Shown: positions 25,534-35,276 of the stretch, one piece after another | How positions within the stretch are numbered: the first letter of the stretch is position 1 | Layout: each line of letters opens with the position of its first letter | Source of the DNA: Staphylococcus succinus | GTDB lineage: Bacteria; Bacillota; Bacilli; Staphylococcales; Staphylococcaceae | Assembly (NCBI RefSeq): GCF_029024945.1 | Contig: NZ_CP118976.1 | Span: 1,240,001 to 1,304,000 of the forward strand | Length of the DNA stretch: 64,000 bases | Direction of reading: 5' to 3' | Position numbers and translations under genes: made by a program | Notes under the pieces: generated by a model | Database searches by the model: none | What the model was told of the DNA's origin: nothing | What the model saw: only the letters and a program-made list of their open reading frames with translations

Positions 25534-27723
25534 GTGAACAATGAATATCCGTATAGTGCTGATGAAGTATTATCCAAAGCCAAATCATATTTATCTAAAG
25601 AAGATTATGAATATGTTTTAAAAAGTTACCATATTGCTTATGAGGCACATGAGGGTCAATTTCGCAAAAATGGTTTGCCTTATATCATGCATCCAATACA
25701 AGTTGCGGCTATTCTAACTGAAATGCATTTAGACGGGCCAACGATAGTTGCAGGATTTTTACATGATGTAATTGAAGATACACCGTATACATTTGATGAT
25801 GTTAAGGGCATGTTTAACGAAGAAATTGCCATCATTGTAGAAGGTGTTACAAAATTAAAAAAAGTGAAATATCGTTCAAAAGAAGAGCAGCAGGCAGAAA
25901 ATCATAGAAAATTATTTATTGCTATTGCTAAGGACGTACGTGTTATTTTAGTGAAATTAGCAGACCGTTTACATAATATGAGAACATTAAAAGCAATGGC
26001 TAGAGAAAAGCAAATTAGAATTTCTAAGGAAACTTTAGAAATCTATGCGCCATTAGCACATAGACTTGGTATCAATACAATAAAGTGGGAATTAGAAGAT
26101 ACATCTTTAAGATATATTGATAGCGTACAGTATTTTAGAATAGTCAATTTGATGAAAAAGAAACGTAGCGAACGAGAAGAGTATATTCAGAATGCTATTA
26201 ATCGCATTGATGAAGATATGGCTAGTATGAATATCCAAGGAGATATTAATGGTAGACCAAAGCACATATATAGTATCTATAGAAAAATGGTTAAACAAAA
26301 GAAACAATTCGATCAGATATTTGATTTATTAGCCATAAGAGTTATAGTTAATTCTATTAACGATTGTTACGCTGTATTAGGTTTAGTGCATACACTTTGG
26401 AAACCGATGCCTGGTAGATTTAAAGATTATATCGCGATGCCAAAACAAAATATGTACCAATCTTTACATACAACGGTGGTAGGTCCAAATGGCGACCCAC
26501 TAGAAATTCAAATACGCACATTTGAGATGCATGAAATAGCTGAACATGGTGTGGCAGCACATTGGGCATATAAAGAAGGCAAAAAAGTAACTGAAAAAAA
26601 TAAAAATTTCAATAATAAATTGAATTGGCTCAAAGAACTAGCAGAAACAGATAATACTACTTCAGATGCTGAAGAATTTATGGAAACTTTAAAATTTGAT
26701 TTACAAAGTGATAAAGTTTATGCATTTACTCCAGAAAGTGATGTTATTGAATTACCATATGGTGGTGTTCCTATCGATTTCGCTTATGCCATTCATAGTG
26801 AAGTCGGTAATAAAATGATTGGTGCTAAAGTGAACGGTAAGATTGAACCAATAGATTATGTACTCCAAACAGGAGATATTGTAGAGATAAGAACAAGCAA
26901 ACATTCTTATGGGCCGAGTCGAGATTGGCTGAAAATAGTAAAATCTTCTAGCGCTAAAAGTAAAATTAGAAGTTTCTTTAAAAAACAAGATCGTTCTTCT
27001 AATATTGAAAAAGGTAAATTCATGGTGGAAGCTGAAATTAAAGATCATGGTTTCAGAGTAGATGATGTTTTAACAGATGAAAATATTGAAATTGTTAATG
27101 AAAAATATAATTTTGCAAATGAAGAAGATTTATTTGCAGCAGTAGGTTTTGGTGGCGTGACTGCATTACAAATTGTAAATAAATTAACAGAAAAGCAACG
27201 TATTCAAGATAAACAAAAAGCTTTAAATGAAGCTCAAGAAATCACCAAATCCGTTCCAATTAAGGATGATATTACAACAGATAGTGGAGTTTATGTAGAA
27301 GGTATAGAAAATGTATTGATTAAACTGTCAAAATGTTGTAATCCAATCCCTGGTGATGATATTGTAGGTTATATCACCAAAGGTCATGGTATCAAAGTAC
27401 ATAGAACGGATTGCCCTAACATTCAAAATGAAAAAGAACGACTTATACATGTTGAGTGGGTGCGTTCTAAAGACTCTACCCAACGTTATCAAGTAGATTT
27501 GGAAGTTTCTGCTTACGATAGAAATGGACTTTTGAACGAAGTTTTACAAGCAGTCAATTCAACACAGAGTAACTTGGTTAAAGTGTCCGGTCGATCAGAT
27601 ATTGATAAAAATGCGGTGATAAATATTAGCGTTATGGTAAAAAATGTAAATGAAGTTTACCAAGTTGTAGAAAAAATCAAACAACTCGGCGATGTTTATA
27701 CTGTTACAAGAGTATGGAATTAG
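25534..27723 (+). CDS. relA: Bifunctional (p)ppGpp synthetase/hydrolase Rel
   Basis: The 729-residue long RSH enzyme has an HD hydrolase domain (about 30-190, with GFLHDVIEDT), a synthetase domain (about 220-340, with GRPKHIYSIYRKM and YQSLHTTVVGP), a TGS domain (VYAFTPESDVIELP), a zinc-finger-like part (KLSKCCNPIPGDDIVGYITKG) and a C-terminal ACT domain. It controls the stringent response on the ribosome. The GTG start follows GGGGGTG. Confidence 0.96.
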   Translation: MNNEYPYSADEVLSKAKSYLSKEDYEYVLKSYHIAYEAHEGQFRKNGLPYIMHPIQVAAILTEMHLDGPTIVAGFLHDVIEDTPYTFDDVKGMFNEEIAIIVEGVTKLKKVKYRSKEEQQAENHRKLFIAIAKDVRVILVKLADRLHNMRTLKAMAREKQIRISKETLEIYAPLAHRLGINTIKWELEDTSLRYIDSVQYFRIVNLMKKKRSEREEYIQNAINRIDEDMASMNIQGDINGRPKHIYSIYRKMVKQKKQFDQIFDLLAIRVIVNSINDCYAVLGLVHTLWKPMPGRFKDYIAMPKQNMYQSLHTTVVGPNGDPLEIQIRTFEMHEIAEHGVAAHWAYKEGKKVTEKNKNFNNKLNWLKELAETDNTTSDAEEFMETLKFDLQSDKVYAFTPESDVIELPYGGVPIDFAYAIHSEVGNKMIGAKVNGKIEPIDYVLQTGDIVEIRTSKHSYGPSRDWLKIVKSSSAKSKIRSFFKKQDRSSNIEKGKFMVEAEIKDHGFRVDDVLTDENIEIVNEKYNFANEEDLFAAVGFGGVTALQIVNKLTEKQRIQDKQKALNEAQEITKSVPIKDDITTDSGVYVEGIENVLIKLSKCCNPIPGDDIVGYITKGHGIKVHRTDCPNIQNEKERLIHVEWVRSKDSTQRYQVDLEVSAYDRNGLLNEVLQAVNSTQSNLVKVSGRSDIDKNAVINISVMVKNVNEVYQVVEKIKQLGDVYTVTRVWN

Positions 27724-27736
27724 AGGTGCAGCATAG

Positions 27737-28189
27737 ATGAAAATTGTAGTTCAAAAAGTTAAAGAAGCTTCAGTTTCTAATGAGAATATTGAAAATAAAA
27801 TTAAAAAAGGCTATTGTCTGTTCGTTGGTATAGGGCGTGAGACTACGGAAGCTGATATTGAAACATTAGCTAAAAAAATAGTGAATGCCAGATTGTTTGA
27901 AGATGAAGATGGTAAATTAAATCTTAATATTCAACAAGTTGAAGGTGAGATTTTATCAATCTCACAGTTCACTTTATATGCTGATGTGAGAAAAGGAAAT
28001 AGACCGGGTTTCACTCGTTCTATGCCTCCAGAGCAAGCTAATGCGTTTTATGAACAATTTAATAACGCGCTGCGTTCTTATGGATTAAATGTGTTAACAG
28101 GTCAATTTGGCACAGATATGTTAGTTAATATCGCTAATGATGGACCTGTAACTATTATTTATGAAAGTCAGGATGGCAAAATCGTATGA
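27737..28189 (+). CDS. dtd: D-aminoacyl-tRNA deacylase
   Basis: The 150-residue protein has the DTD signatures SQFTLYADVRKGNRPGF and the C-terminal NDGPVTIIYES (Gly-cisPro-type motif region). It recycles D-aminoacyl-tRNAs. It begins 13 bp after rel and its stop overlaps the lytH start by 4 bases. Confidence 0.95.
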   Translation: MKIVVQKVKEASVSNENIENKIKKGYCLFVGIGRETTEADIETLAKKIVNARLFEDEDGKLNLNIQQVEGEILSISQFTLYADVRKGNRPGFTRSMPPEQANAFYEQFNNALRSYGLNVLTGQFGTDMLVNIANDGPVTIIYESQDGKIV

Positions 28190-29061
28190 ATAGAATCAAT
28201 ACTTGGTTAGAAAAACATAATCTTAGGAATTTCCCCACACTCATTGTCGTTGTAACATTTGTCGTTTTCGTTTTTATGATCATTTCTTTCTTAAATCATA
28301 ATGATGAAGATAGTAGTACAATTTATGTTACAGAAGATACGGAATTAAGAACTGGACCTAGTCCAATTTATCCAGAAGTTAATTCAATCTACAAAGGACA
28401 AAACTTCCACAAAATAAGCAAAACAGGTAAATGGATTCAAGTTGAATCTAGTAATGGCAAAGAAAAAGGTTGGGTTGCAGGTTGGCATACGAATTTAAAT
28501 ATAGAGGCGGATGCTAACCCCAACGCTAAGCCTTTAAAGGATAAAACAATTGTACTTGACCCTGGTCACGGCGGAAGTGATCAAGGTGCTTCAAGTAATA
28601 CAAAAAAGCATAGTAGGGAAAAGGTATACACTTTAAAAACTGCGAAAGAACTTAAATCACTTCTAGAAAAAGAAGGTGCAGTTGTTAATATGACACGTGA
28701 AGCGGATGAATATGTAACTCTCGAGCAACGTAATATTAAAGGTGATGCATATATTAGCATACATAATGACTCTCTCAAATCCGCTAAAGCTAATGGCAGC
28801 ACGGTTTATTGGTATAAAGATAACCAAGAGGCTTTAGCAGAAACAATCAGTGCTACACTACAGAAGAAAGCGTTGTTGACGAGTAAAGGCGCTAGACAAG
28901 AAAACTACCAAGTATTGAGACAAACGGACGTTCCAGCAGTATTATTAGAATTAGGCTATATTAGCAATCCTACAGATGAAGATATGATTACGGATAAATT
29001 GCACCGCCACATACTTGAAAAAGCAGTTGTTGATGGATTACGTTCTTATTTCTCTGAATAA
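28186..29061 (+). CDS. lytH: Membrane-anchored N-acetylmuramoyl-L-alanine amidase LytH
   Basis: The 291-residue protein has an N-terminal transmembrane helix (about 17-36), an SH3b domain (about 45-105, TELRTGPSPIYPEV) and an Amidase_3 domain starting with IVLDPGHGGSDQGAS. Zinc ligands are expected at that His, a following Glu and the His in SIHNDS. In S. aureus LytH, helped by ActH, trims peptidoglycan stems at the membrane and controls cell size. ActH is not in this window. Confidence 0.93.
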   Translation: MNRINTWLEKHNLRNFPTLIVVVTFVVFVFMIISFLNHNDEDSSTIYVTEDTELRTGPSPIYPEVNSIYKGQNFHKISKTGKWIQVESSNGKEKGWVAGWHTNLNIEADANPNAKPLKDKTIVLDPGHGGSDQGASSNTKKHSREKVYTLKTAKELKSLLEKEGAVVNMTREADEYVTLEQRNIKGDAYISIHNDSLKSAKANGSTVYWYKDNQEALAETISATLQKKALLTSKGARQENYQVLRQTDVPAVLLELGYISNPTDEDMITDKLHRHILEKAVVDGLRSYFSE

Positions 29062-29066
29062 AAAGG

Positions 29067-29095
29067 TTGCATAATATTTGTAAAGTCGTTATTAT
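29067..29095 (+). promoter_or_regulatory. Sigma-A promoter of the hisS T-box transcript
   Basis: TTGCAT at 29067-29072 and TATTAT at 29090-29095 have the ideal 17-bp spacing. The start would be near 29102, just upstream of the T-box leader. Confidence 0.65.
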
Positions 29096-29101
29096 TAAAT
29101 A

Positions 29102-29372
29102 TGAATTCTATATTAAAACCGTTAGTATTCTTGAAGTTTCTAAACGAAATAGGTAACATTTATCAAAATGTGAAGAGACATAATTCTAGGCTGAAAAATT
29201 ATGCAGAGTAATTTAGAAATATAACACAAGAAGAGGTGCTTTATAATATAAAGCCGTGTAACGAACGTTATTCGTATGAAGTGGGTTATGAATAATATAT
29301 TTGTAACCAATTAGGGTGGCAACACGGAAAATCGTCCCTTGTATGACTTATTAGTCATGCAAGGGTTTTTTT
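29102..29372 (+). ncRNA. T-box leader (histidine) controlling hisS-aspS
   Basis: Stem I features are seen around 29173-29215 (AAGAGA, then CATAATT pairing with AATTATG). The likely specifier is CAC at 29225-29227, in the context AACACAAG, a His codon. The conserved T-box sequence TTAGGGTGGCAACACG lies at 29311-29326. It is followed by a 13-bp terminator stem (29336-29348 with 29353-29365) and a T run. Uncharged tRNA-His should favour the antiterminator and permit transcription of hisS. Confidence 0.9.
29336..29372 (+). terminator. T-box regulated terminator before hisS
   Basis: A 13-bp stem with one mismatch-free run (29336-29348 with 29353-29365, one wobble) is followed by seven T. Confidence 0.9.
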
Positions 29373-29394
29373 ATTGCTTAAAAGGAGAGGTTCT

Positions 29395-30663
29395 ATGATA
29401 AATATACCTAGAGGGACTCAAGATATATTACCAGAGGAAACAAAAAAATGGCGTTATATCGAATCAAAATTAAATGAATTGATGGAATTATATAACTATC
29501 AAGAAATTCGTACGCCAATATTCGAAAGCACTGAATTATTTGCACGCGGTGTCGGAGGTTCAACTGATGTTGTGCAAAAAGAAATGTATACATTCAAAGA
29601 TAAGGGAGACCGTAGTATAACGTTGCGTCCTGAAGGTACGGCGGCAGTAGTACGTTCTTATATAGAAAATAAAATGCAAGGCCTTCCAAATCAACCTATC
29701 AAATTATATTATACGGGTCCTATGTTTCGTTATGAACGTAAACAAAAAGGGCGTTATCGTCAATTTACACAATTTGGTGTAGAGGCGATTGGTGCGGAAA
29801 ATCCAGGGATTGATGCTGAAGTATTAGCAATGGCGATGCATATTTATCAGTCATTTGGTTTGAAACATTTAAAACTTGTTATTAATAGCATTGGAGATAT
29901 GCATTCTCGTAAAGAATATAACGATGCGCTTGTGAAACACTTCGAACCTGTTATTGGTGATTTTTGTAGTGATTGTCAAAATAGACTTCACTCAAACCCA
30001 ATGCGTATTTTGGATTGTAAAGTAGATAAAGATAAAGAAGCTATTAAAACTGCACCTCAGATTAGCGATTATTTAAATGAAGCATCTAAAGCATATTTTG
30101 ATGAAGTGAAACAACATTTAGATGATTTAGGTATACCGTATGTGGTGGATCCTAATTTGGTAAGAGGTTTAGATTATTATACACATACTGCATTTGAACT
30201 TATGATGGATAACCCAAATTATGATGGTGCAATTACAACTTTATGTGGCGGCGGTCGTTATAATGGATTATTAGAATTATTAGATGGCCCAAACCAAACT
30301 GGTATTGGCTTTGCACTAAGTATTGAAAGACTATTACTTGCATTGAATGAAGAAGAAATTGAACTTGATATTGATAATGAATTTGATTTATTTGTAGTAA
30401 CGATGGGCGATGCGGCAGATCGTTATGCAATTAAGCTATTGAACGATTTGCGTAAAAATGGCATTAAAGCGGATAAAGATTATATGTCTCGTAAAGTAAA
30501 AGGACAAATGAAGCAAGCGGATCGATTAAATGCGAATTATACGGTCGTCATCGGTGATCAAGAGCTAGAAAATAAAAATATTAATATTAAAAACATGCAA
30601 TCAGGTGAAACTGAAATGATTCAATTAGATGGCATTGTCGATTATTTAAAAAATAAGGAGTAG
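29395..30663 (+). CDS. hisS: Histidyl-tRNA synthetase
   Basis: The 422-residue class II synthetase has motif 2 (GPMFRYERKQKGRYRQFTQF), the His-specific loops LVRGLDYYT and GGGRYNGL, and a C-terminal anticodon-binding domain. ATG at 29395 follows AAAGGAGAGG. It forms an operon with aspS, 5 bp downstream, under His T-box control. Confidence 0.97.
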   Translation: MINIPRGTQDILPEETKKWRYIESKLNELMELYNYQEIRTPIFESTELFARGVGGSTDVVQKEMYTFKDKGDRSITLRPEGTAAVVRSYIENKMQGLPNQPIKLYYTGPMFRYERKQKGRYRQFTQFGVEAIGAENPGIDAEVLAMAMHIYQSFGLKHLKLVINSIGDMHSRKEYNDALVKHFEPVIGDFCSDCQNRLHSNPMRILDCKVDKDKEAIKTAPQISDYLNEASKAYFDEVKQHLDDLGIPYVVDPNLVRGLDYYTHTAFELMMDNPNYDGAITTLCGGGRYNGLLELLDGPNQTGIGFALSIERLLLALNEEEIELDIDNEFDLFVVTMGDAADRYAIKLLNDLRKNGIKADKDYMSRKVKGQMKQADRLNANYTVVIGDQELENKNINIKNMQSGETEMIQLDGIVDYLKNKE

Positions 30664-30668
30664 ATAAC

Positions 30669-32435
30669 ATGAGTAAGCGTACAACATATTGTGGTTTAGT
30701 GACTGAATCACTTTTAGAGCAAGAAGTTATATTAAAAGGCTGGGTGCATAACCGTAGAGATTTAGGTGGACTCATCTTCGTTGACTTACGTGACCGTGAA
30801 GGTTATGTTCAAATTGTATTCAATCCAGCGTTTTCAGAAGAGGCTTTAAAAGTTGCAGAAACAGTGAGATCTGAATACATTGTTGAAGTTAGAGGAATAG
30901 TTAAGAAGCGTGATCCTGAAACAGTTAATCCTAAAATTGAAACTGGACAAATTGAAGTACAAGTTTCAAATATAGAAATTATCAATAAATCTGAAACACC
31001 ACCATTCGCTCTAAATGAAGAAAATCAAAACGTTGACGAAAATATTAGATTGAAATATAGATACCTTGATTTAAGAAGACAAGAATTAGCACAAACCTTT
31101 AAAATGAGACATCAAACGACACGTTCCATTAGACAATATTTGGACCAAGAAGGTTTTTATGACATAGAAACACCAGTTTTAACTAAGTCTACACCTGAAG
31201 GCGCACGTGATTATCTTGTACCTTCTCGTGTACATGAGGGTCAATTCTATGCATTGCCACAATCTCCACAGATATTCAAACAATTATTAATGATTAGTGG
31301 ATTTGATAAATATTATCAAATCGTAAAATGTTTCCGTGATGAAGACTTACGTGCAGACCGTCAACCAGAGTTTACACAAGTGGATATTGAAATGAGCTTC
31401 GTTGACCAAGAAGACGTTATGGATATGGGCGAAGAAATGTTACAAAATGTTGTTAAAGATGTGAAAGATGTTGAAATTCCACGCCCATTCCCAAGAATGA
31501 CTTATAGTGAAGCAATGGAACGTTACGGTTCAGATAAACCAGATACACGCTTTGATATGGAACTTATTAATGTTTCAGAATTAGGCGAAGTTATGGATTT
31601 CAAAGTATTTAAAGATGCAGTTAATAACAATGGACAAGTCAAAGCAATCGTTGCGAAAGGTGCTTCTGACAAATATACGAGAAAAGACATTGATGCTTTA
31701 ACTGAATTCGTTAATATTTATGGTGCTAAAGGTTTAGCGTGGGTTAAAGTTGTAGAAGATGGATTAAACGGTCCAATTGCCAAATTCTTTGAAAATGACC
31801 ATGTTGAAAAATTACAATCACTTACAGGCGCTAAAGCCGGCGACTTAGTATTATTTGTAGCTGACAAACCAAGTGTAGTGGCTCAAAGTTTAGGCGCTTT
31901 ACGCTTGAAATTAGCTAAAGAATTAGATTTAATTGATCAATCTAAATTGAATTTCTTATGGGTGACTGATTGGCCATTATTAGAATATGATGAAGATGCT
32001 AAACGTTATACAGCAGCTCATCATCCATTCACAGCACCTAAACAAGAAGATATTGATAAGTTAGATAATGAACCAGAAAATGTACAAGCAAACGCTTATG
32101 ATGTTGTATTAAATGGTTATGAATTAGGTGGTGGGTCAATCAGAATCCACAATGCCGACTTACAATCAAAAATGTTCGAAGTATTAGGTTTTACTGATGA
32201 ACAAGCGAAAGAACAATTTGGTTTCTTATTAGATGCATTTAAATATGGTGCGCCACCACATGGCGGTATAGCATTAGGTTTAGACCGTCTAGTTATGTTA
32301 TTAACTGGCCGAACTAATTTACGTGATACAATTGCATTCCCTAAAACTGCATCAGCATCATGTTTATTAACAAATGCACCAAGTGAAGTTTCAGAAAATC
32401 AATTAGAGGAACTTTCATTGCGTATTCGTCATTAA
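30669..32435 (+). CDS. aspS: Aspartyl-tRNA synthetase
   Basis: The 588-residue bacterial-type class II enzyme has an N-terminal OB fold (KGWVHNRRDLGGLIFVDLRDREG), motif 2 (FRDEDLRADRQPEFTQVD), a GAD insertion (about 310-410) and motif 3 (GIALGLDRLVMLL). It shares the hisS transcript, so Asp-tRNA charging capacity is coupled to the histidine T-box. Confidence 0.97.
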   Translation: MSKRTTYCGLVTESLLEQEVILKGWVHNRRDLGGLIFVDLRDREGYVQIVFNPAFSEEALKVAETVRSEYIVEVRGIVKKRDPETVNPKIETGQIEVQVSNIEIINKSETPPFALNEENQNVDENIRLKYRYLDLRRQELAQTFKMRHQTTRSIRQYLDQEGFYDIETPVLTKSTPEGARDYLVPSRVHEGQFYALPQSPQIFKQLLMISGFDKYYQIVKCFRDEDLRADRQPEFTQVDIEMSFVDQEDVMDMGEEMLQNVVKDVKDVEIPRPFPRMTYSEAMERYGSDKPDTRFDMELINVSELGEVMDFKVFKDAVNNNGQVKAIVAKGASDKYTRKDIDALTEFVNIYGAKGLAWVKVVEDGLNGPIAKFFENDHVEKLQSLTGAKAGDLVLFVADKPSVVAQSLGALRLKLAKELDLIDQSKLNFLWVTDWPLLEYDEDAKRYTAAHHPFTAPKQEDIDKLDNEPENVQANAYDVVLNGYELGGGSIRIHNADLQSKMFEVLGFTDEQAKEQFGFLLDAFKYGAPPHGGIALGLDRLVMLLTGRTNLRDTIAFPKTASASCLLTNAPSEVSENQLEELSLRIRH

Positions 32436-32456
32436 TTTAGATAAGAGGTTTTATTC

Positions 32457-32484
32457 TTGCTAAATCTATATATTGTGGTATGAT
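32457..32484 (+). promoter_or_regulatory. Promoter of 6S RNA
   Basis: TTGCTA at 32457-32462 and TATGAT at 32479-32484, spacing 16 bp, with a TG just before the -10. Transcription would start near 32491. Confidence 0.6.
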
Positions 32485-32490
32485 TATTCC

Positions 32491-32723
32491 ATAAGATAGT
32501 CATCTGTAGTGTTCGTATGTTTGCTTTATATTTGGGCCTAACACTCTTTGATCCGGGAGCCCAATGGGTTTTCTTGCAGCGCACACGCCTCAATAGGAGG
32601 ACTTGCAAAACAAGAAACAGGGCACCCACCTGTTTTAAGCAGGCCGAATGATCAAGCATCTTATAACTACGGCATTAACGGACTCTATCAGTACGCAAGA
32701 CTTCGGTCTTGCGTATTTTTTTT
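32491..32723 (+). ncRNA. ssrS: 6S RNA
   Basis: The 410-bp gap between aspS and tcdA has much higher GC than its flanks and no conserved protein frame. It has its own promoter and a tetraloop terminator at the 3' end. Sequence blocks such as GATCCGGGAGCCCAATG and GGGCACCCACCTGTTTTAAG are typical of Firmicute 6S RNA. Position agrees with the Bacillus bsrA locus next to aspS. 6S RNA binds sigma-A RNA polymerase as a promoter mimic. The exact ends are estimates. Confidence 0.8.
32692..32723 (+). terminator. 6S RNA terminator
   Basis: A 10-bp stem (32692-32701 with 32706-32715) has a stable TTCG loop and eight T. Confidence 0.95.
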
Positions 32724-32846
32724 GAAATCTTTACTAATAAATAAGATTATTTAAATAAAAACTATAATGCTTTATTAAAATATATAAGTAAGATAATGTT
32801 ATACTGATTTTAATATAGAAATATTTTATGAATAAGGAGTATTTAA

Positions 32847-33617
32847 ATGAAACATCAATTTTCTAGAAATGAATTAGCTTATGGACAAGAAGGGTTAGAT
32901 TTATTAAAAAATAAAACTGTTGTTGTACTTGGCGTGGGTGGCGTGGGTTCATTTGCTGCAGAGGCATTAGCGCGCACGAATATTGGTCACATCATACTTA
33001 TTGATAAAGATGACGTCGATATTACTAATGTTAATCGTCAGCTACATGCACTTACCTCGACTATAGGGCAAAGTAAAGTGACATTAATGGAAGAACGTAT
33101 CAAATTAATTAATCCAGACTGTAAAGTGACATCATTACACATGTTTTATACAGAAGAGACTTATGAAGATTTATTTAATCATTATGATATTGATTATTTT
33201 GTAGATGCCAGTGATACGATTATGTATAAAGTACATTTGATGAATGAATGTTTAAATAGGGACATTAAGGTGATTTCAAGTATGGGTGCTGCTAATAAGA
33301 CAGATCCAACGCGTTTTCAAATAGCAGATATATCCAAAACACATATGGATCCCATGGCAAAAATAATAAGACGAAAATTAAAGAAAATCGGTATTACTAA
33401 AGGTATACCAGTCGTCTTTTCAGATGAAAGTCCGATTGTGATTAGAGAAGATGTAAAAGATACTGTAGGTGATGCAAACGCACCAACTAGAAAAGGGCAA
33501 ATACCACCATCCTCTAATGCTTTTGTACCAAGCGTTGTTGGACTTATTTGTGCGAGTTATGTGATTAACGATATTTTGAAAGAGATACCGGTGACACGTA
33601 TCAAAGACAAAAAATAG
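32847..33617 (+). CDS. tcdA: tRNA threonylcarbamoyladenosine dehydratase TcdA
   Basis: The 256-residue protein is an E1-like ATPase. The nucleotide-binding loop is VVVLGVGGVGSFAAEALART, followed by DKDDVDITNVNRQ, as in ThiF/TcdA. It cyclises t6A to ct6A at position 37 of tRNAs reading ANN codons. ATG at 32847 follows AAGGAG. The position after 6S RNA is conserved (yrvM in Bacillus). Confidence 0.93.
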   Translation: MKHQFSRNELAYGQEGLDLLKNKTVVVLGVGGVGSFAAEALARTNIGHIILIDKDDVDITNVNRQLHALTSTIGQSKVTLMEERIKLINPDCKVTSLHMFYTEETYEDLFNHYDIDYFVDASDTIMYKVHLMNECLNRDIKVISSMGAANKTDPTRFQIADISKTHMDPMAKIIRRKLKKIGITKGIPVVFSDESPIVIREDVKDTVGDANAPTRKGQIPPSSNAFVPSVVGLICASYVINDILKEIPVTRIKDKK

Positions 33618-33685
33618 TTAGGTTAGCAATAAAGAATAAAATAAATATAGGCATAAAAATAATTCTGGGTGTAAACGCCCGGGAA

Positions 33686-33740
33686 TAAGATAAAAAGTAC
33701 ACCTCTATGTTCCTATAGAGGTGTACTTTTTATCTTATTA
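33686..33740. terminator. Very long bidirectional terminator between tcdA and rarA
   Basis: A perfect 23-bp inverted repeat (33686-33708 with 33715-33737) with a 6-nt loop lies between convergent genes. The outer part of the stem is A/T, giving T tracts in both directions. Confidence 0.9.
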
Positions 33741-33822
33741 TTTTATGTCTTAGATGATGTATGTTTGCTTAAAGCGGATTTTTAGCTTGTAACTTTTTGT
33801 TATATAGTTATATTATGCTACA

Positions 33823-33899
33823 GAATATTATACAAACATTAAACGGTAAAATATACAACAGATGATTTCTACTAGTAATAAAGTAGAAATCATTTTTTC
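33823..33899 (+). ncRNA. Candidate small RNA, unannotated
   Basis: A promoter-like pair, TTGTAA (33787-33792) and TATTAT (33811-33816) with an 18-bp spacer, points to a hairpin terminator at 33862-33899 (12-bp stem, TTTTTTCT). The implied transcript is about 77 nt and encodes no plausible protein. Its 3' end stops just before the convergent rarA stop, so it could also meet rarA mRNA. Confidence 0.35.
33862..33899 (+). terminator. Terminator in the tcdA-rarA gap
   Basis: A 12-bp perfect stem (33862-33873 with 33882-33893) is followed by six T on the + strand only. Confidence 0.8.
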
Positions 33900-33912
33900 T
33901 TAAATCGCAGTC

Positions 33913-35190
33913 TTAATTTTTAAATTGAGATTGTTTGATATTTTCGTATACTGCCTTAAACTGTTGTTCACTTTTGGAAGTTGTTTTAGGTTCATAGTAA
34001 ATTTTGTTCTTTAATTTATCGGGTAGGTATTGTTGCGCTACAAAGCCATTGTCATAACTATGTGGGTATTTATATCCAATCGCCCGACCCAATTCTTTAG
34101 CACCAGCATAGTGGCCATCTTTTAGGTGGTCTGGTATTTGACCAACTAACCCTTTACGTATATCTGATAAAGCTGAATCAATCGCTGTAATCCCAGAATT
34201 TGATTTTGGAGATAAACAAAGCTCAATTACTGCCTGACTAAGTGGGATTCTTGCTTCAGGAAAGCCTAGGCGTTCAGCTGATTCTATAGCTGCGAGTGTA
34301 CGTTGCCCTGCTGCCGGTGAAGCTAAGCCTATATCTTCATAAGAAATCACTAGTAATCTGCGTACGATAGTAGGTAAGTCGCCTGCTTCAATAAGTCGCG
34401 CTAGATAATGTAGCGCAGCGTTGACATCACTACCTCTAATCGATTTTTGAAAAGCGCTCATAACATCATAATGCATATCCCCATCTTTATCACTAACCAA
34501 AGCTCCTTTTTGCAAACAATCTTTGGCATCTTGTAAGGTAATATGTCTTGTGCCATCAGTTACCTCAGAACTTAACACTGCTAACTCTAAAGCGTTTAAA
34601 GCACTTCTTACATCACCTTGACTTTGCGTCGAAAAATATAATAAGGCATCTTCGTCAACATGTGCATGGTAAGTTGCTAAACCACGTGTTTCATCAGTTA
34701 ACGCTCTATCTAATGAAACTCTGATGTCATGTTCATCTAAAGAATATAACTCGAATATTTGCGCTCTAGAACGAATTGCTGGGTTGATTGCATGATAAGG
34801 ATTTGATGTTGTAGCACCAATCAATACAATTTTTCCATTTTCTAAATGGGGTAATAAAAAATCTTGTTTCGCTTTATCTAAACGGTGAATTTCGTCTAAA
34901 AGCAAAATAACTTGGCCAGACATTTTCGCTTCTTCTACAATTAATTGCATATCTTTTTTGGTATTTGTAACGGCATTGAGCTGTCTGAATTTATATTGTG
35001 TACTGCCAGATATTGCTTTTGCAATACTTGTTTTCCCAATGCCAGGAGGGCCATAAAAGATCATTGAAGATAAGCGTTTGGTATCTACCATTCGTCTAAT
35101 AATACCCTTTGGACCCACTAAATGTTCTTGAGAAATGACTTCATCTATGTTATTTGGTCGCATTCTTGATGCAAGTGGCTCATTTGTCAC
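33913..35190 (-). CDS. rarA: Replication-associated recombination protein RarA (MgsA)
   Basis: The 425-residue AAA+ ATPase has Walker A GPPGIGKTS, Walker B LLLDEIHRLDK, sensor IGATTSNPY and the MgsA-type tetramerisation domain (KSIRGSDVNAALHYLARLIEAGD). RarA acts at stalled replication forks. It is divergent from cymR and convergent with tcdA. Confidence 0.95.
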   Translation of the reverse strand: MTNEPLASRMRPNNIDEVISQEHLVGPKGIIRRMVDTKRLSSMIFYGPPGIGKTSIAKAISGSTQYKFRQLNAVTNTKKDMQLIVEEAKMSGQVILLLDEIHRLDKAKQDFLLPHLENGKIVLIGATTSNPYHAINPAIRSRAQIFELYSLDEHDIRVSLDRALTDETRGLATYHAHVDEDALLYFSTQSQGDVRSALNALELAVLSSEVTDGTRHITLQDAKDCLQKGALVSDKDGDMHYDVMSAFQKSIRGSDVNAALHYLARLIEAGDLPTIVRRLLVISYEDIGLASPAAGQRTLAAIESAERLGFPEARIPLSQAVIELCLSPKSNSGITAIDSALSDIRKGLVGQIPDHLKDGHYAGAKELGRAIGYKYPHSYDNGFVAQQYLPDKLKNKIYYEPKTTSKSEQQFKAVYENIKQSQFKN

Positions 35191-35276
35191 GATTTGTCAC
35201 ACCTTTCTGATTCTATATTAACGTAAAAAATGATAGAATGTTATTATATAGTATTCGAATTAAGTGAGGTTATATA

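Noticed and set aside
32548..32754. Open frame of 68 codons inside the aspS-tcdA gap, and one on the other strand at 32432-32659
   Set aside because: They lie within the 6S RNA, have no ribosome site and show RNA-type rather than protein-type composition.
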